Of a stretch of DNA of 64,000 nucleotides, positions 22,027 to 31,671 are shown in pieces; within the stretch, counting starts at the first letter, position 1, and each line of letters starts with the position of its first letter. The stretch is from positions 50,788,938 through 50,852,937 of the forward strand of contig NC_087069.1 in NCBI RefSeq assembly GCF_963678635.1. Reading direction: 5' to 3'. The DNA comes from Symsagittifera roscoffensis (lineage: Eukaryota; Xenacoelomorpha; Acoela; Convolutidae). A program made the position numbers and the translations under genes. The notes beneath the pieces are model-generated. The model did not search any database, was not told the DNA's origin, and was given only the letters and a program-made list of their open reading frames with translations.

Positions 22027-22348
22027 TACTAACTAACCAATCATACTCCATCACTAACACTGATATTTATTTGTAGTGCAGAAACTACTTGTAGTTTCAG
22101 CACCAGAACAATTTGAAAAAATCTTAGAAGACAGTTGTTCTCCTTTGAACAAGTTACATAAACCTGACCCCCCAAATACCAGTATACACTAGATCTATTG
22201 AGACTAGGAGATATAAGAGTAAGATGAACATTGCTATTAGACTAAGAAGTTGCACGAATCTATCCGGCCAATAATAAGATAGCGTGACGAACAGAAGGTG
22301 TACCTTATCCGAATTAATCTATGAGAAAGCTGAGCTGGCTTAAACTCA
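22027..22348 (+). repeat. 3' LTR-like repeat of the intronic element
   Basis: Second copy, with its hairpin at 22076-22103, ending CTTAAACTCA and followed by ATTCAATAAAATGG. Similarity to the copy at 48.5 kb extends further left, to about 21945 (CCGGATGGGTCGAAC). Confidence 0.65.
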
Positions 22349-23115
22349 GTATTCAATAAAATGGCCTTCACGAAAAAGTTTTTAGATTTAACTGTTCAGC
22401 GTCTAAACTTTTAGCTCGGTCATTTTTTGCTGGAGAAAAGCAAATATGAGAAACAGCGATTTCAGCGCCTTGTTTTGCATTTGATATTTGCAAACTGATT
22501 CAAGTTAATCAAAAAAAATTTCGGTTTTAACTTTTTTCTGGAAAAACATTAATGGAAGAACAATTTATTGAACAAATTTTAATTTTGCTTTCAAAATACC
22601 ATTAAACGAGCTATCACAAAATTTGTTTTCTCATTACTAGTCCTAAATTAACGTTGAGGTTTTTGAAAAATGAGAAATATTCACTCGGTTGATTGTACTT
22701 AGTGTTTTCTATCTGGTAAGAGGCTTTCAAACCGAAAATGAAAGATTAAGCTCGAATTAGAGTTAGAAACATTTTAACGATTTTTTGGCTTGTTCTTTTA
22801 CACTGCCGCTATTTGTACCTATTTAGTTATTGTAGTTTTTTAAGCACCCTCCCCAAAGCCTCAAAAACTTCTAACTAAAAAAAACAAATAAAAAGTGAAC
22901 TTCAGCAGTTAGTTGCATCCACAGCCATCTAGGGGTCAGTAATTTTAGTGACGAAAATGTAGTGAAAAAAAGTAATTGGTTTGTCTACAATTATGTGAGC
23001 TCGCAAAATTTGAAGATTTTTTAAATATCGAGACTCTCGACGTGAATGGTTTTTTTTGCTACTTAGTAGAAACTTTGGCCAATTAATGTTTTTATGTTAT
23101 TTATTTTTTATCCAG

Positions 23116-24169
23116 GCGACCTTGGTAATGCAATTTTGCAGACTTTTCTGGAGATGCGGGCAAAACAGAAGCAACGGGAAGTATTTGAAAATCAATTGAG
23201 TCTATCCATAAAATGGAATCAACCCAAAATTGCTGAAAAAATTTTAGCGAGTCAGATAATAAAAGAATCAACCGACAAGATGACTTCTATCGAAAATTTT
23301 TTAGAAAATTCTTTGATTGGAAACAAAATAGAATTCGTGAAAATTTTTGCTGAATTCGTGAACTGGGATACGTTTTTAACTGAACAAAAACTTGCGAAGC
23401 TTTACAAGGATTCTTTACAGTTAGTAACGTCGGAAAAGTATTTGCAGAAAGTTTTGAAAATAAGCGATATACAAAAATGTAATCAGCCTTCCTTGAAAAG
23501 TATTCAAGATGCCATTAGGATGTTTACGAACACAGATTACACACCTGAATGTTTGAAAGGCACACCTGAATCATCCACCTCAACGCTTACCTCAAGAAAA
23601 AGGCAACCACACATTGACCTTTTTGTTTATTCAATTGTCTTTGCTCGCTCAGAGGCCAGCGAGTTTTTCTGGACAATGTTGCCATGTAAAACTTCAGCGG
23701 CGCTTTTTGCTGCATTAGTTCTAAAGACAATCTTGAAATCGACTGCCGCAAGTCTTGACATGGACTTGCAGTGTCGGATCGAAATATTGAGTAAAACGTA
23801 TGAAGAAAAAGCGAAAGAAATCATGAACAATTGTTACAAGGTGAACGCCGAACACTGTCACAGCATGTTAAAAGTCGAGCATGATTCTTGGGGCAAAAAA
23901 ACGTGCCTCGACTTGGCCATTCAAGCACATTGCAGGAGTTTCCTTGCTCAGGACGGTTGCCAGACTTTATTCCGGAAATTTTGGCTCGGCGAAGTGAGCG
24001 ATCGCAATCATGTTTGGAAAATTATAGGAGCTACATTGCTGCCTATTTTTGTCATATTGCTATTGTTTGATGACGATGATTCCTCAGAGAAAGCAAAGTT
24101 AGATGACCAACGAAAAAAGACATCCGAAAATGTCAATGAACCGCAGGCAGGGATTTGTCTTTCAAATAG
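23116..24169 (+). CDS. TRPM-family channel, exon 6 (homology region and pre-S1)
   Basis: The acceptor is TTATCCAG|GCGAC, phase 1, continuing exon 5. About 351 codons cover the helical TRPM homology region (QLSLSIKWNQPKIAEKI; LIGNKIEFVKIFAEFVNW; FLTEQKLAKLY) and the pre-S1 segment (TCLDLAIQAHCRSFLAQDGC; FRKFWLGEVSDRN), all in canonical order. A hydrophobic run (IIGATLLPIFVILLLF) just before the end is the usual pre-S1 helix. I place the donor at AAATAG|GTACTT. If it is not used, the frame runs to a stop at 24236. Large single exons of this kind are unusual for TRPM genes of vertebrates. Confidence 0.85.
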
Positions 24170-24434
24170 GTACTTATATTCCAATCATGAGTGTAATCTT
24201 CCCGGCAAAAAAAAGTTTCAACGCGTTTATGAATGATTTGATTTGCAGCTATTTTTTTTCTCAAATAATATCTAAGTAAAATGAAAGAGGTGAAAAGAGT
24301 CAAACTTTGGGCATCTTTCATGCAAAAGTTAGGTTTTTGATAGCTTTTTTCCAATTAGAAACTGCATAATTGTTTTTTTAACCAAAAAACTAGTAGGAAG
24401 CAATTTGAAATGCCTGCTTCGAGAACCAGCGGAG

Positions 24435-24577
24435 CCAGAAAACATCACTTGCTGACCGATTTAAGAGACAGAAAAAGAAATATTGGTCCTTCTATACTGC
24501 ACCCGTCGTAACGTTCATTCTCAATTGTATCGCAGCTCTGCTGTTTTTGGTGCTGTTCAGTGCTGTCAACATTAAAG
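24435..24577 (+). CDS. TRPM-family channel, exon 7 (transmembrane helix S1)
   Basis: It encodes LADRFKRQKKKYWSFYTAPV followed by VTFILNCIAALLFLVLFSAV. The Y-W-SFYTAPVVTF motif leading into a hydrophobic helix is the TRPM S1 entry (other TRPMs have FY-AP-VKF). The donor is ATTAAAG|GTGAGT. The acceptor is uncertain: CGGAG|C is chosen because it joins exon 6 in frame. Helices S2-S6, the pore and the C-terminal TRP box/coiled coil are not found between here and the end of the window. Confidence 0.8.
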
Positions 24578-25437
24578 GTGAGTGAAAATTCAAAACAGCT
24601 AGTATGATAAACGTAACTGAAAAGCATGTGAAAAACAAAAAACACTTTCTATCAAACTTGTTTTTTTTTGTTTTTCTGGGGGTTTAATTTTTTCCTAATT
24701 TGGATATCAGCAAACATAACTTAAAAAATTAAAAAATCTTAGAAAAAAATTCAAATTGGGCTGCGTTTGAGCTCAAACCAATCTTGACACTTATTTAGCG
24801 TCCAATCGAGAACATGAAACTCAAAACTGTTCAAACTTTTTTATCACAACACTGACAAATTGTTTTTGAAAAGTTCATTTTAATCAAAGTTATTATTGAA
24901 GGGCTTTTTTTTCTTTTCTACAAAAATTAAAGTTTGCGAAAAAAGCATCGAACCGAGATTTCTTTGTAGTTTACACAACTTAATCGAAACTTCTTTCTTG
25001 AAGACACTTGATACAATTTTCAATAAATAGCTAGAATTGCGCTAAAAATTCTCAACTTATTGCCAAGTTTTTCGAATTGATCAAATTCCTGATTATTTTT
25101 GGAGCAACGTGATTTGGATTGTGAAGACTTATTTTCTCAATTATTAGAACTAATTGGCTGCTCAAAGAACTTTTTTGTATATAATTTTCTAGCTCTATTT
25201 AAACAGTTTTTAAGTCCCTAAGTTTAATAATTCTTGAGAAAGGTTTTAAGCAATTACTTTTTCTGTTGGTTAGAGATCAGACCTTTAAAGTTTTTTGCAG
25301 AAAAAATCTATCAATTAAGGTGCCTATCGAAAGATCTGAAAATTAAGAAGAATCGGTTGTTTGTAAGTTTTTATCAGTTTTTTTTGCTGTTTTAGATTTC
25401 AAATTTTTCACAATCTTTTTTTTTGGTTTCAACAGCC
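24578..25437 (+). other. Start of TRPM intron 7, gene-less
   Basis: AT-rich, with no exon, repeat or RNA recognised before the assembly gap. Confidence 0.4.
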
Positions 25438-25637
25438 NNNNNNNNNNNNNNNNNNNNNNNNNNNNNNNNNNNNNNNNNNNNNNNNNNNNNNNNNNNNNNN
25501 NNNNNNNNNNNNNNNNNNNNNNNNNNNNNNNNNNNNNNNNNNNNNNNNNNNNNNNNNNNNNNNNNNNNNNNNNNNNNNNNNNNNNNNNNNNNNNNNNNNN
25601 NNNNNNNNNNNNNNNNNNNNNNNNNNNNNNNNNNNNN
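25438..25637. other. Assembly gap (200 N)
   Basis: A run of 200 N, probably of placeholder length. It separates the last TRPM exon from all retroelement sequence to the right, so linkage across it rests on scaffolding only. Confidence 0.99.
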
Positions 25638-26055
25638 GTTACAGCTTAAAGGCTACTACTAAAATATCACCCCACTCTAGAATTAAGAACGTCCCCATAC
25701 TTAGGTCTCTAAATACCCAAAATACATGAACGCCGTTAAAAACCGGGTCGGAACAATCCGTTAAGTTACTTTTTATTAGACAGTGGAACTTTGATCCATT
25801 TCAGATGGATCAACCTAAAACTCGCCTTACCTCAACATAACAATCATAAAACACACTCTAGAAATTTAAATTAAGTACTCACATGGTAGCACGCTCAAGA
25901 AAGGGAAGTACTTCAGTCGGTAATCAACTCGAGAATTAAATAATGTAACTAAATGAGTTTTAATGTTTATCAGTTTCAATGACAAGGACAAGTTTCAACT
26001 CTATAATGTGGTTTCTCGTGAACCATTGGGACACTCAAGCTGTCCACCTTTCCAC
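25638..26055. other. Left flank of the giant element
   Basis: A/C-rich + strand with no gene. It does not resemble the sequence to the right of the giant element (43911 onward), so it is not the obvious other half of the same insertion target. Confidence 0.35.
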
Positions 26056-26375
26056 CGAAGGTTCACTCTAGTCCAGTTCAAGTAATAATCCAATCGAGTA
26101 ATGACAATCCAGTTCTCGGGAATACGCTTGTCTCTGTTTCAGATGGGACAGCTCTACTCTTGTTCTATTGTGACAGAAATTGCGAATAGCAATTTCCCAC
26201 CGTTTTATCTAGCAACTTTCCCGCGATTGTTACTCGATTGTTCTGACTTCTTTTTTTCGGTTTTCAGTTATCGCGAGAAAATCGTGCATGACAGGCTCCA
26301 TTCGAATTTTTGAAAAATTAAATTTCACCCCAAAATTTCTCAAGGTCAAACTTCCAAATATGACCGACTGGCACA
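26056..26375 (-). repeat. 3' LTR of the giant element
   Basis: 320 bp, matching 43576-43910. Its inner edge (26375/26376) is directly preceded on the minus strand by the purine-rich GGGGAGTA, as expected for the polypurine tract that primes plus-strand synthesis. Confidence 0.85.
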
Positions 26376-26386
26376 TACTCCCCGGA
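26376..26386 (-). promoter_or_regulatory. Polypurine tract
   Basis: The minus strand reads CCGGGGAGTA immediately before the TGTGCC start of the 3' LTR. Position and composition fit a retrotransposon polypurine tract. Confidence 0.6.
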
Positions 26387-26803
26387 CTCAAGATCGATGT
26401 CCTCATCGCGTGCTGTCGTCTGCCAGTGAGTCCCAAACAAAAAACCGAGTGTTGCTCAAGGTACAGTGCCAGTGGTCATTTACAGAAGTTTGCAGCAGAC
26501 GTAAGCTTATCTACACCCCAAAATTCACAGCCATGTAAAATTTTCACACTATCGCTAAACAGCAATCAAAATCTGCACACACCTGCACCAATTTTCGCTT
26601 TTCAAGTCAATTATTTAAAATTTCTTCTGTCCCATTCAATTAGGAAATTATCATGCAGCATTTTGATTTATATAATAGATATAGCATATTAATAACAATA
26701 TCTGTTTCGTTAAAATTTCTTTTTCGTGAACCCAGGTTTCACCCGGATCCACACTCAAGCCCCCCTTCCCTATCAAGACTCAAGATCCATTCGAACCATC
26801 CGC
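26387..26803 (-). other. 3' untranslated region of the giant element
   Basis: Between the last accessory stop and the polypurine tract. AT-rich, no open frame, nothing recognised. Confidence 0.5.
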
Positions 26804-27912
26804 TCATTTCGCACTCTTCGCCTTGGAGGTACCGCTCCCTGAAGTACTAGACACGGCAAACTGTCTCAACAGTTCTTCTTCATCATCGGAGCTAATCACG
26901 ATCTCCTCCCAAGCCTTCAGCTGTTCATAGGATCGCATCCATTCTCTTTGCTCCTGCAACCTCTTTGCCTGGTTGGGTAGTGCCTTCACCCTAGATTCCC
27001 GGTTCAAACAAAAGGAGTTGTGCAGGCTCAAGCTCACGTTCTTCGCCAAGTCTTCCTCTAGTATTGATTCCCTCGCTTTGGTATTATCTCTAGACATTTT
27101 ACCCACTCTCTTCCATCCTGTCGTGATCGCATTTCGATGGGTTAACAGGGGTCTCTTGAAAGCTTCCGGCCCAATCTCGGCCTGGAACTGTCGATACTCC
27201 TTTTGATGCTTTCTCATGTGCTCTTTCGTCATCATGTACAACCAAGACGTCAGCGCCACCCGAAACCATGGAAAGTACCTCAAACGGCTCCATACGTGTC
27301 TGACTTCCGTTGGTATGGCGAATACTTTGCACGCAGTCTCAAACAACTCGAGTCTCCTAGTGTAGTCTATCGCATATATTGATTCAGCCGTTGGTGTTGT
27401 CGCTTCCCGATACTTCGTTATATTCTCTTCTATCCATCTCAGAGCCAGCATCGTACTCACTACTAAGGGCGTCACCTTCTGCCGGTGATCCGGTAGTCCG
27501 ATCGACCGAATTTCTTCTATATCCCACACCAGGCAAAGGTTCTTGTGATCTGGATACCACACCGTTTGTGCCAAACAGTGGCATGGGCATTCTCCATGGG
27601 TGATCTCAATGCTCCTGAGGTTACGCTCTCCCGAGGCTTCCAAGAGAGGCTCAAGCTCCATCATTTTCTCATGCATCGTGTCGTTCTCTTCCATGTTTGG
27701 AGCACCCCCACAGGTTTTCCGATCACGTTTTGTCTCTCGTGATCGCTTGTGTTCTCGCTTTCCAACTTCAAAAGCTCTTCTCCCCAGATTTCACTCAAGT
27801 CATCTCTCAACCCTTTCGGTACTGTCCCTCTGATTTTCCTCAACAACTTGTGCGAGTGATGCGATACCCGAGCCAACCTCACACACTTGGGCACTGAGAA
27901 GGCCTTGTCCAC
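26804..27912 (-). CDS. Last accessory ORF segment of the giant element
   Basis: The frame continuing from the previous piece (27912-27661) overlaps a 296-codon frame (27694-26804) that starts with a true ATG (MEENDTMHEKMMELEPLLEA). A single-base frame change in the overlap would join them. The protein has a His/Cys cluster (HGECPCHC), helical Arg/Trp-rich segments (HVWSRLRYFPWFRVALTSWL) and an acidic-Ser tail. No family is recognised. About 430 bp separate its stop from the polypurine tract. Confidence 0.55.
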
Positions 27913-29142
27913 CTATACTCTCTGGCTGGATGCTTCCACCATCGTCATGTGCAGTGGGTAGTGGCTTCCGCACAAGTTGGCCATCATTGACCCTATCAGG
28001 GATTTTGCGTTCAATGGCAGGCCATAAGCTTCGCTCATGGGAAACCCCATTTCCGCCTCGAGACCAACCTTCCAGCTCCGGATGTGTTTTTGAGTCACCT
28101 GCAACACCCCAGGCCATGATTCTACGCTCAACGCCGTCACTAAATGGTGTTCAGACTCTAGCCTCTCCAGTGACTGCAGGCTACACATTCTCGAGAAGAA
28201 TCCGAGAGCTGTCGCTATATTCACCGTAGTTCTCGCGGAACACTCAGCAACTATTTGCACTTCACTTTTCTCCCTTTCCGTGATGTCTTCGAACCAAGTA
28301 ACCAGATCTTCTTTTTGAAAGGACAGTATCCTGACACATGATCGTCCATCGCAGGTGTGCTCTCCATTCCCACATGTCGAATCCAGACAGCTGCCCGGCT
28401 CCATCTTCTTTGCTGACCCGAGATTGTTCGTTTTTTCTCCTGACTCCTGCATCTGAGGTAAGATTAGTTTGTGCACCACACTCAACTTTGCCAAATCTTC
28501 ATCTTCCGTTGGGGCTAACCTCACTCGCTCGGTGGTTTCCTCGATCAGACTCGCGTGGGGATGTGGACACCAGGAGGGTCTTAGTAACTTCCATATCACT
28601 CCCAAGTTCGTGATCAACAAGCCATTGCCATCACCCACGTTCACTTCAACTCTCTTGTTCGAGCGCGGTATGCTCACCACCTCTGGTGTTTTCTCAAGAA
28701 TCAGGCCCAGGCTCGGCCTCTCTTTCTCCACCGCGTCTATTTCCACTATTCTTTCTGTCCAAAACTTCAGTAGCTCCGCTACCTCGTGGTTCCTGTGAGC
28801 GCCTCCAGTTTCTGAGTCTAAGAAGGGGTTGTAGGCTATTCCCATCACTCCTGACACGTATTGGTATTCCCCCTTCTCGCTGAGTCTCGAGTACTGCTCT
28901 GACGAGGCCAGGTTACGGTGAACATCTTGTTCTTCTTCGAACTTCTTGTTATAAAACCTCCGTACCTCGTCTACCTTTCTGTGGTTCTCTAGGGATAGTC
29001 TGGAACCATCTTCTTTTTCTATACCAGTACTCTGATACACGTTTAAGATGATCTTTGAGACTCTTTTTTCCACGGTTTTACTTCCGCTTGCTCTTTGGTG
29101 GCATGCCAAGATGGTGCTGTCAGACATCATTGACATTATCCA
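27913..29142 (-). CDS. Accessory ORF segment of unknown function
   Basis: About 407 codons in the same frame as the piece before it across one TGA. It contains a helical N-terminal part, a cysteine-bearing stretch (GSCLDSTCGNGEHTCDGRSC, residues ~250-270, possibly metal-binding) and a C-terminal globular-looking part (WPGVLQVTQKHIRSWKVGL). No family is recognised. It ends at TAG 27913-27915 and again the frame runs on (to 27661). Confidence 0.5.
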   Translation of the reverse strand, partial: WIMSMMSDSTILACHQRASGSKTVEKRVSKIILNVYQSTGIEKEDGSRLSLENHRKVDEVRRFYNKKFEEEQDVHRNLASSEQYSRLSEKGEYQYVSGVMGIAYNPFLDSETGGAHRNHEVAELLKFWTERIVEIDAVEKERPSLGLILEKTPEVVSIPRSNKRVEVNVGDGNGLLITNLGVIWKLLRPSWCPHPHASLIEETTERVRLAPTEDEDLAKLSVVHKLILPQMQESGEKTNNLGSAKKMEPGSCLDSTCGNGEHTCDGRSCVRILSFQKEDLVTWFEDITEREKSEVQIVAECSARTTVNIATALGFFSRMCSLQSLERLESEHHLVTALSVESWPGVLQVTQKHIRSWKVGLEAEMGFPMSEAYGLPLNAKSLIGSMMANLCGSHYPLHMTMVEASSQRV

Positions 29143-30258
29143 TCACAAGAAACATGTGGCATCCTTCCTCCTAGCCAGGCTCAAGCCTGAATTATCCCTG
29201 GCCACGTGTTGCATCAGTGCTTGATACACATCTAGCTTCTTGCCTCCCAACTTCAGCCTGTCATACGAGGTCAATGTCTCCAACTCTATTCCCACCAGAC
29301 TCCAGGTGAACATCAAATGTCCTGCGGTTCTAACGAAGGGATTCGCCATCAATGGCAGTGCTGATGAGGATGTCCTCATTGCCTCTTCGAAATGATCCTT
29401 CAACAAGTTCTGCCAGGACCTCTTCAGCTGATTTGCCAATTCTATCTTGTTAACCTCAGCCTTTTGCTGGGTGGCCCAATTGCGTCGTTTGCGAGCCACT
29501 CCACTGTCCAACTTCTTCAAGCAGTCTTCCATTTCCTTCAATGTCTCGAGGGCCACCCACCATGTCCGGGAGGTGTTCCTCGTTTTGTTCCTCTCCAGTG
29601 GATTACTCGTCACTTGCTTCCCCGTGGCCTGGTGTGCCTTCGAGACCCATTCCTTGCCGACATCCACTTCCAATGTCTGCCCGTTCGTTGAACCTCTCTT
29701 CACGTTTACCATGGGGCTTGAAGTCTTCCTCCGATGTCGAACTGGTGGAAGCCTCTATTTCCCTCTCTACTTCGAGTGGTCTTCTGAGCTCCGTGTTGCT
29801 CTTGTATGCCGCCGTCTTGCATCGAGCCAAAACCATGGGCGCCGTTTCTCTCAAGTTTCCTTCCGAGACAGCATCCACTGAAGGACTACCCAATCCCTCC
29901 ACTTCTCTCTTCCTCTTGCGAGTTTTCACCTCTCTGCTTGAGGATGTTGTGGTTATTATCACTGATTCGACCTCTCTGTCTACCTCCAACCCTTCCAACT
30001 CTTGCCTCCCCCTGCTCGAGCCTTAAGGATGTTAGTACTTTTAATCATATTACTAGTCCCCACCTTATCCCCTTTTGTACCATCAACTATTTTATCTACA
30101 GTTTTTTGTATCAGAGTAGAGCTGTCTTCACATTTTTCTTCTCTAGTCTTCGATCGTGAATTCCTCAGCTCTATCAGCTTGTTCAGCAGCTCTTTTCTCG
30201 CCTTCTCATCCAGGCCCGTTCCTATCAGAAGCGGTTCTCCAAATTTCACAACTGTGTC
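29143..30258 (-). CDS. Accessory ORF segment of unknown function (two frameshifts)
   Basis: Three overlapping frames (30249-29980, 29998-29603, 29712-29143) carry successive pieces: a helical Lys/Glu segment, a Ser/Thr/Glu-rich basic linker, and a helical segment (LKEMEDCLKKLDSGVARKRR; LMANPFVRTAGHLMFTWSLV). The frame moves twice, near 29990 and near 29700. No domain is recognised. It ends at TGA 29143-29145; the frame continues into the next piece. Confidence 0.5.
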
Positions 30259-31671
30259 TCACAGTTCCTCCTTGAATTTGTCCAGCGTCGTCTCGCTGCC
30301 CACTTCTTGATTGAATTCCTTCAAGAACTCCTGCCAAGCATCGTCGTTCAGAGACCCCAAGAACATGTCCCTATTTCCTTCGAAAGTATTCTTTTCCCTT
30401 TCCTCCGAGCTCAAGAGTATCATCCCCATATTGGAGGTCTCGCTCGCCAATGGCAATTCCAGATTCTTCCGAGGAGACGGGGTCAGAGGTGGAGTGGCAG
30501 TATCTGCCCAATTCTCCTCGCTCAAGTCTTTCAATAGCTCTTGAGTGGTGAATTCCTCCCCTGATGGTCTCAGTTCAGGCGTATTCCCCACCTCCATGTC
30601 CTCACCGGCCTCGCTGAGAGTTTCATCCATACTCTCTTCTTCTGACACATTCCTTCTTCTCTCGAGAATTCTTTTGAACCGGTCCTCCACGGGTCCACTC
30701 CTCTTGTCTCCAGGTGTATCCACTGACAGTGGTGATGGTGTCGCCGGATTCAATCTCTTATACTCCGTCAGGGCCACGTACAGTTGACCTGCAGCATCCA
30801 GTTCTTTTCCCTCCTGTCTCAATTCCACCTGTTCTAAGCCATAGGGTGCCCTATATTTTCTTGTTGCGAATTTCATGTCGTCCACCAACGCAACATGCCC
30901 CTCCATCATGATCATCCTGCCATCATCCCATATTAACAGCATATTCTCAAGTCCCTCCTGCTCAAGAGCTCTCAAGACCTTTCGCACCTCATATCCGGGG
31001 GGCAGCGAGCCTCTCGTCTTTTTTGCTTGCGTCGTCCACGAATTTATTTTCGCCTCGCTAGTGTGGAAGTAAACCGCCACCGTATAGCCGACGAACAGGG
31101 GGTCCCAGCCATCAGTGAAGTACTTCTGCATTTCCTCCGTTGTCATCCTCGCCATTATGGATGGAACTACCAAGGGGCTGTTCATTCCCAAGGTGATCCT
31201 CCTAACTATAGGGAACTCAGGTATGGTGGCTGGCAGGATTTCTTCCTCCATTATGGCCTCCAGCTCCCTCTTAACCAGTGCAAAGCTTTCTTTCCAGTGC
31301 AACTTAAGAATCTCATGATCCCTTCTAGTCCTCAGCTCACCCTCGGCGTGCTCTCTCCAGAACCCTCCAATCGTCACTTCATTGGCGGCCGAGACAAATA
31401 TAGCCACGGTCATCTCTCTTCCTTCGGCCAGCTCCAGCTGTTTCTCCAAAAAACTCCAGACTTGTTTCACGAGGGGTGGTGCTTCCTCCCTCGTCTTATT
31501 CGTGGCGTTCTCCAGCCTTGGTGTCAAAAATGGCCACCAGGCATTCTCTTGCGTCAGACGATATTTCATCGACTCTAATTGTTTCTCCGTGTTGGCCACA
31601 TTTTTTCTCTCGTTGCTCGGACCTCTAGACTTGCCGGTGGAACCTGTGATCTTCACCTCCATGCTCCGAAA
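30259..31671 (-). CDS. Accessory ORF segment of unknown function
   Basis: 467 codons from ATG 31660-31662, in the same frame as the SGNH segment across one TAG. Residues ~40-270 look globular (PLVKQVWSFLEKQLELAEGR, MTVAIFVSAANEVTIGGFW, DPLFVGYTVAVYFHTSEAK, ENMLLIWDDGRMIMMEGHVA). Residues ~300-467 are acidic and Ser/Pro/Thr-rich, probably disordered. No domain is recognised. It ends at TGA 30259-30261, with the frame continuing. Confidence 0.55.
   Translation of the reverse strand, partial: FRSMEVKITGSTGKSRGPSNERKNVANTEKQLESMKYRLTQENAWWPFLTPRLENATNKTREEAPPLVKQVWSFLEKQLELAEGREMTVAIFVSAANEVTIGGFWREHAEGELRTRRDHEILKLHWKESFALVKRELEAIMEEEILPATIPEFPIVRRITLGMNSPLVVPSIMARMTTEEMQKYFTDGWDPLFVGYTVAVYFHTSEAKINSWTTQAKKTRGSLPPGYEVRKVLRALEQEGLENMLLIWDDGRMIMMEGHVALVDDMKFATRKYRAPYGLEQVELRQEGKELDAAGQLYVALTEYKRLNPATPSPLSVDTPGDKRSGPVEDRFKRILERRRNVSEEESMDETLSEAGEDMEVGNTPELRPSGEEFTTQELLKDLSEENWADTATPPLTPSPRKNLELPLASETSNMGMILLSSEEREKNTFEGNRDMFLGSLNDDAWQEFLKEFNQEVGSETTLDKFKEEL

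Larger units (their letters stand above)
19352..22348 (+). mobile_element. LTR-like retroelement in TRPM intron 5, degenerate
   Basis: Two direct repeats (19352-19676 and 22027-22348) bracket ~2.35 kb. The first is followed by TGGTGCGACCAAAATC, a plausible tRNA primer-binding site, and the second by an ATAAAA box. A third member of the repeat family lies at 48545-48977. The interior is A- and C-rich on the + strand and keeps two open stretches without ATG near its 3' end, but no reverse transcriptase is recognisable. It is therefore a non-autonomous or internally deleted copy. Confidence 0.65.
18915..23115 (+). other. TRPM intron 5 (4.2 kb) hosting an LTR-like element
   Basis: Flanked by the phase-1 exons 5 and 6. 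It contains a ~3-kb element with LTR-like ends (19352-22348). The rest (18915-19351, 22349-23115) is AT-rich and featureless. The element lies in the same orientation as the gene, so its polyadenylation signals could act on the host transcript. Confidence 0.6.

Noticed and set aside
26101-26313. 70-codon + strand frame repeated almost exactly at 43621-43833
   Set aside because: The repetition is explained by the LTR pair; the frame is antisense to the element and is not a gene.
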